A program made the position numbers and the translations under genes. DNA of 64,000 nt, from positions 1 to 64,000 of the forward strand of contig CALVFT010000001.1 of assembly GCA_944326915.1 (NCBI GenBank), in the 5' to 3' direction. The notes under the pieces are model-generated. The model saw only the letters and a program-made list of their open reading frames with translations, was not told where the DNA came from and did not search any database. Shown piece after piece: positions 37,482 through 46,134 of the stretch. Position 1 is the first letter of the stretch, and the number at the start of each line of letters is the position of its first letter. This DNA is from Candidatus Gastranaerophilales bacterium (lineage in GTDB: Bacteria; Cyanobacteriota; Vampirovibrionia; Gastranaerophilales; Gastranaerophilaceae).

Positions 37482-38585
37482 ATGACTAAAGAAACATATT
37501 TACATGATAAACATGTTAAACTTGGTGCTAAAATGGTTGATTTTGCGGGATGGCATATGCCTGTTCAATATACATCAATAATAGAAGAACATAAAACTGT
37601 AAGAGAAAATGTTGGACTATTTGATGTTTCGCATATGGGAGAAGTTTTTGTTAGTGGAAAAGATTCTCTAGATTATCTAAATAGCATAGTCCCTCAAGAT
37701 ATTACCAAACTTAATTTTGGTAAAGCTGTATATTGTCAGCTAACAAATAAAAATGGTGGCCTTATAGATGATTTAATTATATACAAACTAGGAATAAATG
37801 ATTATCTTGTAATATGCAATGCTTCAAGAATTGATGAAGACTTAAACTGGATGGTTAGAAACAAAAGAGGTTTTGACGTAAAAATAGATAACCAGTCTCA
37901 TAACTATTCACTACTTGCAGTGCAAGGGCCAAAAGCAGAATTAGTTCTAAAAGATATGGGATATGATACAAATCAAGAATCATTTTCTATAAAAGCAGGT
38001 ACTGTATGTGAAATGAAAGTACTTGTTTCTCGTACTGGATATACTGGAGAAGATGGCTTTGAAATTCTTGTAGAAAATGAGCATTCAGAAGTTCTATGGG
38101 ATAAAATTCTTGAATATGGTAAAAATTATAATATCAAGCCTATCGGACTTGGTGCTAGAGATACGCTTAGACTTGAAGCAGCTCTTCATTTATACGGAAA
38201 CGATTTGGACGAACATACAACACCGGTTGAAGCCGGACTTTCTTGGTCAATCCCTAAGGAAAAACAAGCTGACTACAACGGCAAAGATGTCATTCTTAAC
38301 CAAATTCAAAATGGTGTTGAAAAACGTCTTATAGGCTTAAAAATGCTTGATAAATCAATTGCAAGACACGAATATGATGTTTACTTTGAAGGAGAAAAAG
38401 TTGGTACCGTAACAAGTGGCGGACCATCTCCAATATTAGGATATAATATTGCTATGGCTTATGTAAAAAATATTAAAAATATTTGCATAGGCTCTACTGT
38501 TCAAGTTATGATAAGAGAAAAATTACACGATGCAGAAGTCGTCAAAAGACCTTTTGTACAAAAACGAAATAAAATTAAAATGTAA
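37482..38585 (+). CDS. gcvT: Glycine cleavage system T protein (aminomethyltransferase)
   Basis: 367 residues. Family sequence HVKLGAKMVDFAGWHMPVQYTSIIEEHKTVRENVGLFDVSHMGE at the start, VSRTGYTGEDGFEI in the middle, LGARDTLRLEAALHLYGNDLDEHTTPVEAGLSW and the C-terminal beta-barrel ending FVQKRNKIK. It transfers the methylene carbon from the H-protein lipoyl arm to tetrahydrofolate. First of gcvT-gcvH-gcvPA. Confidence 0.96.
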   Translation: MTKETYLHDKHVKLGAKMVDFAGWHMPVQYTSIIEEHKTVRENVGLFDVSHMGEVFVSGKDSLDYLNSIVPQDITKLNFGKAVYCQLTNKNGGLIDDLIIYKLGINDYLVICNASRIDEDLNWMVRNKRGFDVKIDNQSHNYSLLAVQGPKAELVLKDMGYDTNQESFSIKAGTVCEMKVLVSRTGYTGEDGFEILVENEHSEVLWDKILEYGKNYNIKPIGLGARDTLRLEAALHLYGNDLDEHTTPVEAGLSWSIPKEKQADYNGKDVILNQIQNGVEKRLIGLKMLDKSIARHEYDVYFEGEKVGTVTSGGPSPILGYNIAMAYVKNIKNICIGSTVQVMIREKLHDAEVVKRPFVQKRNKIKM

Positions 38586-38606
38586 TATAAATATAAGGAG
38601 AAAGTA

Positions 38607-38990
38607 ATGAATTTTACAGAAAAAATTCTATGTTCAAAATCCCATGAATACTTGCTTGATAATGGTGACAACACTTATACTATCGGATTGACAGATTACG
38701 CGATTGAACAATTGGGAGATATAGTTTTTCTAGAACTTCCTGAAGTAGGCCAAGAATTTTCAAAAGGAGATACATTCGCAACTATCGAATCAGTAAAAGC
38801 TGCTTCTGAAATTTATTTGCCTATCAGCGGTAAAATCATTGAAATCAATGAAGAACTTACAGATGCTCCTGAAAAATTAAATGAAGATTGCTACGAGCAA
38901 GGATGGCTTGTAAAAATCGAAGCTACAGGTGATGAATCAGAACAAAATGATTTAATGGAATACGAAGATTATAAAGAAGAATTGGAATAA
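38607..38990 (+). CDS. gcvH: Glycine cleavage system H protein
   Basis: 127 residues. SHEYLLDNGDNTYTIGLTDYAIEQLGDIVFLELPEVGQEF, and the lipoylation site in TIESVKAASEIYLPISG (Lys of VKA). Carries the aminomethyl group between P and T. It follows gcvT by 21 nt and precedes gcvPA by 2 nt. Confidence 0.96.
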   Translation: MNFTEKILCSKSHEYLLDNGDNTYTIGLTDYAIEQLGDIVFLELPEVGQEFSKGDTFATIESVKAASEIYLPISGKIIEINEELTDAPEKLNEDCYEQGWLVKIEATGDESEQNDLMEYEDYKEELE

Positions 38991-38992
38991 CT

Positions 38993-40240
38993 ATGAATAA
39001 CTTTTTAGTACATAATGATGAAGTAAGACAAGATATGCTAAATAGCATAGGAGAAGCTTCTATTGAGGACTTATTTTCTCTGATTCCTGAAAAAGCTAGA
39101 ATGAAAACTCTAGCTCTAGAAGCTCCTTTGAGTGAAATGGAAACTCAAAAAAAGATTAAGGCAATGGCTAAAAGGAACAATACTGATTATATTAGTTTCC
39201 TTGGAGCCGGAGTATATAACAAATTCATTCCGGCCTGTATAAGTCAAGTTGCACAACGTTTTGAGTTTTTGACATCGTATACACCATATCAACCTGAAAT
39301 ATCTCAGGGAACTCTTCAAGTTATGTATGAATTTCAGACTATGATTTGCAGACTTACAGGTATGGATATATCAAATGCAACAGTGTATGATGCTGCTACA
39401 GCTTGTGCAGAAGCAATTCTTATGGCAGTTAGAATTTCTAAAAAATCAAAAGCTCTTGTAATTGATTCAATAAATCCTGAGTACAAAAAAGTTATAAATA
39501 CATACGCTCATTCAAATTCAATAGAAATAGATTGGACAGAAAATTTACCTGAAGATGCTAGTGATTACGCGTGCGTACTTGTACAAAATCCTAATTTCTA
39601 TGGAGAAATCCAAGAAATTAAAAAACCTGAAAATTCTTTACTAATCATATGTACAGACGTATCTACATTATCAATCCTAAAACCTCCTAGTGAATATGGG
39701 GCTGATATAGTGGTAGGAGATGTACAAACTCTTGGGATTCCGATGGAATTTGGAGGACCTCATGCTGGCTTTATAGCTTGCAAAGAAAAATTTATGCGCC
39801 AAATCCCTGGCAGACTTGCAGGCAGAACTGTTGATGCAGATGGCAATCAAGCTTTCTGCTTAACTATTCAAACAAGAGAGCAGCACATAAAAAGAGAAAA
39901 AGCTACTAGTAACATATGTTCCAACCAAGCTTTAATCGGCCTATGCGCAACTCTTTACCTAAGTCTTGTTGGAGAAAAAGGGTTTAGAGAAGCAGGTTAT
40001 CTATCTACTAAAAGAGCTCATCAACTATCAAAAAAACTAGCTCAAAAGGGAATTAAAACACTTAATAAAAACTTCTTCAATGAGTTTGTTATTGAAGTTG
40101 ATAATACCGATACAATCTTACAAAAGCTCAAAGAACATAATATTATCGGTGGTTTAAAACTAGATAACAAAAGAATTCTAGTAGCAACAACTGAAATGAT
40201 TTCAGAAGAAGATATTAATTCTTATTGCGAGGCTTTTTAA
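38993..40240 (+). CDS. gcvPA: Glycine dehydrogenase (decarboxylating) subunit 1, GcvPA
   Basis: 415 residues, slightly shorter than the usual ~445. FLGAGVYNKFIPACISQVAQRFEFLTSYTPYQPEISQGTLQVMYEFQTMICRLTGMDISNATVYDAATACAEA and PHAGFIACKEKFMRQIPGRLAGRTVDADGNQAFCLTIQTREQHIKREKATSNICSNQAL are family hallmarks. The PLP lysine lies on the partner GcvPB, whose gene is not here. The stop overlaps the convergent GT2 gene by 26 bp. Confidence 0.94.
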   Translation: MNNFLVHNDEVRQDMLNSIGEASIEDLFSLIPEKARMKTLALEAPLSEMETQKKIKAMAKRNNTDYISFLGAGVYNKFIPACISQVAQRFEFLTSYTPYQPEISQGTLQVMYEFQTMICRLTGMDISNATVYDAATACAEAILMAVRISKKSKALVIDSINPEYKKVINTYAHSNSIEIDWTENLPEDASDYACVLVQNPNFYGEIQEIKKPENSLLIICTDVSTLSILKPPSEYGADIVVGDVQTLGIPMEFGGPHAGFIACKEKFMRQIPGRLAGRTVDADGNQAFCLTIQTREQHIKREKATSNICSNQALIGLCATLYLSLVGEKGFREAGYLSTKRAHQLSKKLAQKGIKTLNKNFFNEFVIEVDNTDTILQKLKEHNIIGGLKLDNKRILVATTEMISEEDINSYCEAF

Positions 40241-41090
40241 AAATCGGTAAAAAACCAAATAGCAAATAGATAAAAGAATCTTTTGTTTGTCTAACTTTTA
40301 TTAGAACTAATTGATTATAAAATAAAACATATTTTTTGACGGTAAAGCTTTTTGCTTTATCGTCAAATTTTATTCCATGTTCATTTGCGAAATCAAGCAT
40401 GTCATTTAAAGATTTTCCTTTATCTTCAATATTTTTAGGAGATAAAGTTTTGACAATTGATCCTTTACGTTTTCTATAAAAATAATCAACATCAGGGACA
40501 GTTACAAAACGCTCCAAATAATATAATGCGCGAATTGTAAATCGTACATCTTCAAAATTTATACCTTCCACAAATGATAAATTATATTTTTTTAAATCAT
40601 CTAATTTGTAAATTTTGTTCCACACATAACAGTATTCTGGGATATTACAAATCTTTATTTTATCCTGAATATCAGAAAATAATTCTTCATCAGTATAATT
40701 TATATTAACTCTATGTTTATCACCTTTTACTCTAATGATTCCTCCTGCAGCTATAGATGCATCATGCCTTTCTGCTGCATAATATAACTTTTCAAAAAAA
40801 TCTATACTTACCCAATCATCAGAATCAACAAACCCAACATATTTGCCTTGAGCAACTCTAATACCTGCATTTCTTGCAGAAGAAAGCCCTCCATTAGTCT
40901 TTGTAACAAGCTTTATCTTTGAATATTTTTCCGCGAAAGATTTTAAAATATCAGAACTTGAATCAGTAGAGCCATCATCAACACAAATAATTTCAATATC
41001 TTCTAAAGTCTGATTGACTAAGCTATTCAAACACTTTTCTAAGTATAATTCTACATTATATACTGGTACAATTACAGAAACTTTAATCAT
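40215..41090 (-). CDS. Glycosyltransferase family 2
   Basis: 291 residues from ATG at 41090; an upstream TTG is not supported. GT-A fold start KVSVIVPVYNVELYLEKCLNSLVNQTLEDIEIICVDDGSTDSS with the metal-binding DSDDW near residue 90. C-terminal region YCYVWNKIYKLDDLKK fits family-2 capsule or LPS glycosyltransferases. Sugar and acceptor unknown. The last 26 bp overlap gcvPA, convergently, which is unusual but the reading frames are both long and the families clear. Confidence 0.88.
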   Translation of the reverse strand: MIKVSVIVPVYNVELYLEKCLNSLVNQTLEDIEIICVDDGSTDSSSDILKSFAEKYSKIKLVTKTNGGLSSARNAGIRVAQGKYVGFVDSDDWVSIDFFEKLYYAAERHDASIAAGGIIRVKGDKHRVNINYTDEELFSDIQDKIKICNIPEYCYVWNKIYKLDDLKKYNLSFVEGINFEDVRFTIRALYYLERFVTVPDVDYFYRKRKGSIVKTLSPKNIEDKGKSLNDMLDFANEHGIKFDDKAKSFTVKKYVLFYNQLVLIKVRQTKDSFIYLLFGFLPIFKKPRNKN

Positions 41091-41201
41091 TTTAATACAT
41101 TCCAAACTTAAATTATTTATAAACTATAAAATACTGTCGCTCAAAAAATTTTCTAGCACTATTATATAAAAAATTTTTGATTTATACAAACAAAAGCTAA
41201 A

Positions 41202-41277
41202 TGGTGGACGATACTGGGCTCGAACCAGTGACACCTTGAATGTCGTTCAAGTACTCTACCAACTGAGCTAATCGTCC
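41202..41277 (-). tRNA. tRNA-Val (anticodon GAC), CCA encoded, C at position 33
   Basis: Reading the minus strand: acceptor GGACGAT/ATCGTCC with discriminator A and encoded CCA, D stem GCTC/GAGT, anticodon stem CTTGA/TCAAG, T arm ACTGG-TTCGAGC-CCAGT. The loop is ACGACAT, so the anticodon is GAC (41242-41244 on plus) and the preceding base, normally T, is C (41245). Downstream of tRNA-Cys in the same orientation. Confidence 0.88.
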
Positions 41278-41312
41278 ACGATTATAAAATTTTCAAAATA
41301 AGCAAGAAAAAA

Positions 41313-41384
41313 AGGCGACACCCAGATTCGAACTGGGGGATAAGAGCTTTGCAGGCTCCTGCCTTACCACTTGGCCATGTCGCC
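41313..41384 (-). tRNA. tRNA-Cys (anticodon GCA)
   Basis: Minus strand: acceptor GGCGACA/TGTCGCC with discriminator U as in tRNA-Cys, anticodon loop CTGCAAA (GCA), T arm CCCAG-TTCGAAT-CTGGG. CCA is not encoded. About 35 nt upstream of tRNA-Val. Confidence 0.95.
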
Positions 41385-41399
41385 TCATCCAGTTACTTT

Positions 41400-41428
41400 A
41401 TAATAAAAAAGAAATACTCCATTGTCAA
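41400..41428 (-). promoter_or_regulatory. Predicted promoter of the tRNA-Cys/tRNA-Val unit
   Basis: On the minus strand TTGACA (41423-41428), 17-bp spacer, TATTAT (41400-41405); starts about 10 nt before the tRNA. Confidence 0.65.
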
Positions 41429-41457
41429 GATGTTATAAATAAATATAGTATTAATGG

Positions 41458-41673
41458 TTAAAAATCAAACAATTCCTTAACTTCTACACCTAGGGCTTCG
41501 GAAATTTTTAACAATGACTTTAAACCGGGTTTATTAATGCTTACCTCAATTTTTCCAAGATAATCCAAGCTTATTCCGGCCTTTTCAGATAACTTTTCTT
41601 GGGTTAAATGAGCCGATTCTCTTAAAAATTTTATCCTTTTCCCTAAATTTAAATAGAATATTTTTTCATCCAT
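41458..41673 (-). CDS. XRE-family HTH regulator
   Basis: 71 residues: one cro/C1-type HTH (LGKRIKFLRESAHLTQEKLSEKAGISLDYLGKIEVSINKPGLKSLLKISEALGVEVKELF). No second domain. It is divergent from the GT8 gene; their start regions are ~63 bp apart and contain repeated TTACTGGAT sites with an inverted copy, a probable operator. A repressor for both genes is inferred. No ribosome site is evident before the ATG. Confidence 0.85.
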   Translation of the reverse strand: MDEKIFYLNLGKRIKFLRESAHLTQEKLSEKAGISLDYLGKIEVSINKPGLKSLLKISEALGVEVKELFDF

Positions 41674-41726
41674 TTGACAATCTTACTGGATATGATAACA
41701 TATTTTTACTGGATTATTACCAGTAA
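41674..41726. promoter_or_regulatory. XRE operator and GT8 promoter region
   Basis: TTGACA (41674-41679) with TAACAT (41696-41701) 16 bp on. TTACTGGAT occurs at 41683-41691 and 41706-41714; TTACTGG (41706-41712) and CCAGTAA (41720-41726) are an inverted repeat with 7-bp spacing. The right arm touches the GT8 ribosome site. Confidence 0.55.
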
Positions 41727-41736
41727 GGAGGATATA

Positions 41737-42627
41737 GTGAATTTACTTAGAATAGCTTATGCACCAGATGAAAACTATGTTGGAATTACTGTTATATCAA
41801 TGCTTAGTATCTTAGATAATAATAAAGATACGAATATTGAATTTATAATACTTCATTCTGGATTATCACAAAAATCAGTAAACAAATTGGAATGGGTAAA
41901 AAACATTAAAAAATGTATTATTAGATATGTTGATGTAAACAGAGAGGAATTCAAAAATTATCCATTAGTAAACTGGGTAACTATAGCAGCCTGGTTCAGA
42001 ACTAAAATCGCTGATTTATGTCCTGATTGTGACAAAGTATTGTACCTTGATTCTGATACGATGGTTCTTTCATCATTAAATGAATTATTTAAAATAAATC
42101 TAGAAAAAAACTATATTGGAGCTATTGGGGAACAATACTTTAACTCTGGAGTTATATTATTCAATTGTGATATATGGAGAAAAGAGCATGTATTTGAAAA
42201 AATAGATAATTATGTAAAATTAAATAGAAAAAAAATAAAATGTGCAGATCAAGATGTTTTAAATGCAATATGTAAAAATCGGAAATTAGTACTTCCGCCT
42301 GAATACAATTATTGCGAATTATATAAAAATATTGAATATGAAATTATGAAAAGCCCTAAAATAGTTCACTTTGTAGGACCTAATCCAAATAGATTCGATT
42401 GTATGCACTCTCTTAAATATAAATGGGTAGAATATGCAATGACAACACCTTTCTTTGAAGAATTTATTAATCAGAATATATTTAACCTGATAAAAATGTT
42501 CCCAAAACTTATATTTGATAAATATAAATATTCTATCTTAGCAAAGATTCCTATAAAAAAAATAAATAAAAGATATAACATAAAAAACACAGTACACAAA
42601 AGACTTCTAGCATCTCTTAATTATTAA
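41737..42627 (+). CDS. Glycosyltransferase family 8 (LgtC/GspA-like)
   Basis: 296 residues from GTG at 41737, with AAGGAGG five bases upstream; the frame is open 63 nt further but begins inside the operator. LRIAYAPDENYVGITVISMLSILDNN and the DxD motif YLDSDTMVLSSLNELF near residue 110, then GVILFNCDIWR and CADQDVLNA, are GT8 signatures. Such enzymes add galactose or glucose to lipooligosaccharide. Likely controlled by the divergent XRE gene. Confidence 0.87.
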   Translation: MNLLRIAYAPDENYVGITVISMLSILDNNKDTNIEFIILHSGLSQKSVNKLEWVKNIKKCIIRYVDVNREEFKNYPLVNWVTIAAWFRTKIADLCPDCDKVLYLDSDTMVLSSLNELFKINLEKNYIGAIGEQYFNSGVILFNCDIWRKEHVFEKIDNYVKLNRKKIKCADQDVLNAICKNRKLVLPPEYNYCELYKNIEYEIMKSPKIVHFVGPNPNRFDCMHSLKYKWVEYAMTTPFFEEFINQNIFNLIKMFPKLIFDKYKYSILAKIPIKKINKRYNIKNTVHKRLLASLNY

Positions 42628-42639
42628 ATTTCTATAAAT

Positions 42640-43167
42640 CTACTTACTTAGGTGTTTTTCAATATAGATAGTATCACCATTTCTTAGATGTTTCTTTTTA
42701 GAGCAACCAAGATGCATCTTTCTAGCTAATGCCGTGAGAGGGAAATTTGATTCTCGCTTTGCAGCTGAACGGACTTCTGTAATGGAAGGGCCATCTATAT
42801 GAGAGTGAGTTTTTGCATCTTCTTCAATTTTATTATTTTTAAGATTATATACTACTTCCTTTTTCAAAACTTCTTGTGGCATTAAATCTTTATCTAAATA
42901 TTTTTTATTGGAAGAAAAAATCTTAAAATCAAATAGATGTCTATTTTTTGTTTCTTTTATAACTCTGACACCATTTGTATCAATATGATAAAAATAGTCT
43001 TCATTTAAATTTTTTTGCAATAACGATAAAGATTTCCCAAAATAATGATTTTGATAAATTGGACTACTCTTTAATTTTCTTAACTTTGATATTTCCCTAT
43101 TTGCGTTTCGTCCAACTTGAGTAAACATATTTAAAAACATTACAGCTCTATTTACTTTTACAACCAT
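42640..43167 (-). CDS. Hypothetical protein
   Basis: 175 residues, basic (many Lys/Arg), no recognised domain and no membrane segment. The ATG lacks a clear ribosome site. It ends 12 nt from the convergent GT8 stop and starts ~110 nt before the adhE end region. Its length and an absence of any overlapping gene support it as real, but function is unknown. Confidence 0.5.
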   Translation of the reverse strand: MVVKVNRAVMFLNMFTQVGRNANREISKLRKLKSSPIYQNHYFGKSLSLLQKNLNEDYFYHIDTNGVRVIKETKNRHLFDFKIFSSNKKYLDKDLMPQEVLKKEVVYNLKNNKIEEDAKTHSHIDGPSITEVRSAAKRESNFPLTALARKMHLGCSKKKHLRNGDTIYIEKHLSK

Positions 43168-43228
43168 TCTTAAAACCTCTATCTATCAACATTAAATATA
43201 AAAAGCAAATACAATATTTTTTGCTAAG

Positions 43229-43257
43229 AAAAAACGCCTCTTTCGAGACGTTTTTTT
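43229..43257 (-). terminator. Terminator of adhE
   Basis: A-rich stem AAAAAACG..CTC / GAG..CGTTTTTT with one mismatch and a four-base loop TTTC, about 20 bp beyond the adhE stop. Confidence 0.8.
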
Positions 43258-43275
43258 ATTTAAGCTATTCAAGGC

Positions 43276-45948
43276 TTATTTTGTTTCGTAATAATCTCTT
43301 ACTACGCCTTCAAAAGCATCTTGGTAAATAGCTTTGATGTCTTTCATCAATGGATATGCAGGGTTTGCACCAGTACATTGATCATCAAATGCTAATTCAA
43401 CCATTTCATCTAATTTAGCGTTGAAGTCTGCTTCTGATACACCAAAGTCTTTAATTGAATTTGGTAAGTTAACTGATTTCATCAATTTATCAATTGCTTG
43501 AATTAACAATTCAACTTTTTCATCATCATTCTTTCCGCCCAATCCTAATTCATCAGCAATTTGACCATATTTTGCTTTTGCGTTAGGGAATTTATATTGA
43601 GGGAAGATACATTGTTTAGCAGGACAATCAACTGCGTTGTATTTAATTACTTGTCTGATTAACAATGCGTTAGCTACACCGTGAGGTACGTTGAACATAG
43701 CACCTAATTTGTGAGCCATTGAGTGACATAATCCTAAGAATGAGTTAGCAAATGCCATACCTGCAATTGTTGCAGCATAGTGCATTTTTTCTCTTGCGAT
43801 AGGATCATTAGCCCCTTCTTTCCAAGATCTTTCTAAGTACCTAAATACTAACTTAGTAGCTTCCAATGCATTTGAATTTGTGAAGTTTGTAGCTAGAGCT
43901 GATACATAAGCTTCAACGGCGTGAACTAATGCATCGATACCTGATGCAGCTGTTAAGCCTTTAGGCATTCCATCTACAAAGTTTGGATCAATAATTGCCA
44001 TATTTGGTGTCAATGCATAATCTGCAATCGCATATTTTACGTGAGTTTCATCATCTGTAATAATTGCGAATGGAGTTACTTCTGAACCAGTACCTGAAGT
44101 TGTAGGGATAGCAACCATTGTAGCTTTTTTACCCAATTCAGGAATACTGCAAATTCTTTTTCTGATATCCATAAATCTCATTGAGATATCTTCGAATACA
44201 GTATCTGGTTGTTCATACATTAACCACATAATTTTAGCAGCATCCATTGGAGATCCGCCACCTAATGAAATAATTACATCAGGTTCATATGGTCTGATAA
44301 TATCCATTGCTTGGTTAATTGTTGATAATGTTGGATCTGGTTTTACATCAAAGAAGATTTGGTGATCAATACCGATTTCATCCAATACATTTACGATACT
44401 ATCAACAGCACCAGAGTTAAATAAGAATCTATCTGTTACGATAAATGCACGTTTTTTACCTTGAAGTTCACGAAGAGCTAAATCAACAGCGCCTCTTTTG
44501 AAGTAAACTTTTGGCGGAACTTTGAACCAAAGCATATTTTCTCTCCTTTCAGCAACTGTTTTGTAGTTCAATAAGTTTTCAACACCGATATTACCTGATA
44601 CAGCGTTTTTACCCCAAGAACCACAACCTAATGAAAGAGATGGTTCTAATTTGAAGTTATATAAGTCACCGATACCACCTTGAGCTGATGGAGAGTTGAT
44701 TAGAACACGGCAAGCAGGCATTTTTTCTGCGAATTTGTCTACTCTTTCTTGACTACGAGTATCTGTATATAAATCTGCTGAGTGACCTGCACCACCTTTT
44801 GATACTAGTTCATATGCCATTTCTGTAGCTTCTTCGAAATCTTTTGCTCTATACATTGTCAAGATTGGTGATAATTTTTCTCTTGAGAATGGATCTTCCC
44901 AATCTACAGATGGTCTTTCAGCTAAAAGAATTTTTGATTTTGCAGGAATTTTGAATCCTGAAAGTTCAGCAATTCTGCATGCACTTTGACCTACGATGTC
45001 AGGGTGAGCAGTACCACGTTTTGGATCGATGAATGGAAGGTCGATCATTTTCTTTTCTTCAGAAGCATTCAATAAGTATGCACCTCTGTAGATGAATTCT
45101 TTTTTAACTTCTTCATAAATTTCATCAACGACAACAACTGATTGTTCTGAAGCACAAATCATACCGTTATCAAATGTTTTTGACATAAGAATTGATGATA
45201 CAGCCATTTTGATATCAGCAGTTTCATCAATTACAGCAGCAGCGTTACCAGGACCTACACCTAATGCAGGGTTTCCAGATGAATAAGCTGCTTTAACCAT
45301 TCCAGGACCACCTGTTGCTAAAATACAAGCAATGTTAGGGTGTTTCATTAATTGGCTTGATAATTCAATTGATGGAACATCAATCCAACCAATAATATCT
45401 TCTGGAGCACCAGCTTTTACTGCAGCTTCTAAAACGATTCTTGCAGCTTCAATTGTTGATTTTGTTGCTCTTGGGTGTGGTGAAAAGATGATAGCATTTC
45501 TTGTTTTAAGAGCAATTAAAGATTTAAAAATAGCTGTTGAAGTAGGGTTTGTTGTAGGTACGATACCTGCAATTACACCTAAAGGTTCTGCAACAACTTT
45601 GATTCCGTTTGCTTTGTCTTCTTTAATAATTCCACAAGTTTTAGCATTTTTATGCTTGTTGTAGATATATTCTGATGCAAAGTGGTTTTTAATAATTTTG
45701 TCTTCTAAAACTCCCATTCCAGTTTCTTCATGAGCCATTCTTGCTAGAGGAATACGAGCTTTGTCTGCTGCTGTTGCTGCAGCTTTGAAAATTGCATCAA
45801 CTTGTTCTTGTGTGAATGTTGCATAAATCTTTTGAGCTTTTTTAGCTCTTTCGATAAGCAATTCCAATTGTTCAGCACTGTCAACCAAGTTAGACTTGTT
45901 TAAAGTCTTTTCTAGGTTTTCAACTGTCTTTTTGCTTTTTGTTGTCAT
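43276..45948 (-). CDS. adhE: Bifunctional aldehyde-alcohol dehydrogenase AdhE
   Basis: 890 residues: N-terminal acetaldehyde dehydrogenase (nucleophile Cys265 in GMICASEQ) and C-terminal iron-type alcohol dehydrogenase (SLGGGSPMDAAK, PTTSGTGSEVTPFAII, and metal histidines in GLCHSMAHKLGAMFNVPHG, ~735-755). It reduces acetyl-CoA to ethanol with two NADH and is a spirosome former in relatives. The complete length and both active sites indicate a working enzyme. AAGGAGAA precedes the ATG. A Rex-type operator overlaps the predicted start of transcription. Confidence 0.98.
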   Translation of the reverse strand: MTTKSKKTVENLEKTLNKSNLVDSAEQLELLIERAKKAQKIYATFTQEQVDAIFKAAATAADKARIPLARMAHEETGMGVLEDKIIKNHFASEYIYNKHKNAKTCGIIKEDKANGIKVVAEPLGVIAGIVPTTNPTSTAIFKSLIALKTRNAIIFSPHPRATKSTIEAARIVLEAAVKAGAPEDIIGWIDVPSIELSSQLMKHPNIACILATGGPGMVKAAYSSGNPALGVGPGNAAAVIDETADIKMAVSSILMSKTFDNGMICASEQSVVVVDEIYEEVKKEFIYRGAYLLNASEEKKMIDLPFIDPKRGTAHPDIVGQSACRIAELSGFKIPAKSKILLAERPSVDWEDPFSREKLSPILTMYRAKDFEEATEMAYELVSKGGAGHSADLYTDTRSQERVDKFAEKMPACRVLINSPSAQGGIGDLYNFKLEPSLSLGCGSWGKNAVSGNIGVENLLNYKTVAERRENMLWFKVPPKVYFKRGAVDLALRELQGKKRAFIVTDRFLFNSGAVDSIVNVLDEIGIDHQIFFDVKPDPTLSTINQAMDIIRPYEPDVIISLGGGSPMDAAKIMWLMYEQPDTVFEDISMRFMDIRKRICSIPELGKKATMVAIPTTSGTGSEVTPFAIITDDETHVKYAIADYALTPNMAIIDPNFVDGMPKGLTAASGIDALVHAVEAYVSALATNFTNSNALEATKLVFRYLERSWKEGANDPIAREKMHYAATIAGMAFANSFLGLCHSMAHKLGAMFNVPHGVANALLIRQVIKYNAVDCPAKQCIFPQYKFPNAKAKYGQIADELGLGGKNDDEKVELLIQAIDKLMKSVNLPNSIKDFGVSEADFNAKLDEMVELAFDDQCTGANPAYPLMKDIKAIYQDAFEGVVRDYYETK

Positions 45949-45999
45949 GTTTATAATTCTCCTTCGCTTAAAGTGAAATTTTATTTAAACCAGCTATAA

Positions 46000-46017
46000 T
46001 TGTGATTTATTTCACAA
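46000..46017. promoter_or_regulatory. Rex-type operator of adhE
   Basis: TTGTGATTTATTTCACAA, an inverted repeat matching the Rex consensus TTGTGAANNNNTTCACAA at 13 of 14 defined positions. It covers the predicted +1 of the adhE promoter. Rex is the NADH-sensing repressor of fermentation genes; its gene is not in the window. Confidence 0.8.
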
Positions 46018-46021
46018 TTAC

Positions 46022-46050
46022 ATTATAAATCAAAGATATGTTAAAAGCAA
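46022..46050 (-). promoter_or_regulatory. Predicted adhE promoter
   Basis: Minus strand TTGCTT (46045-46050), 17-bp spacer, TATAAT (46022-46027). Confidence 0.65.
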
Positions 46051-46134
46051 GTGTAACATTTACAATCTTTATCTTTTCTTAATCTAGTTTATTTAGATGA
46101 AAACTTATACAGAAAACTAGTGTAATATACATAT

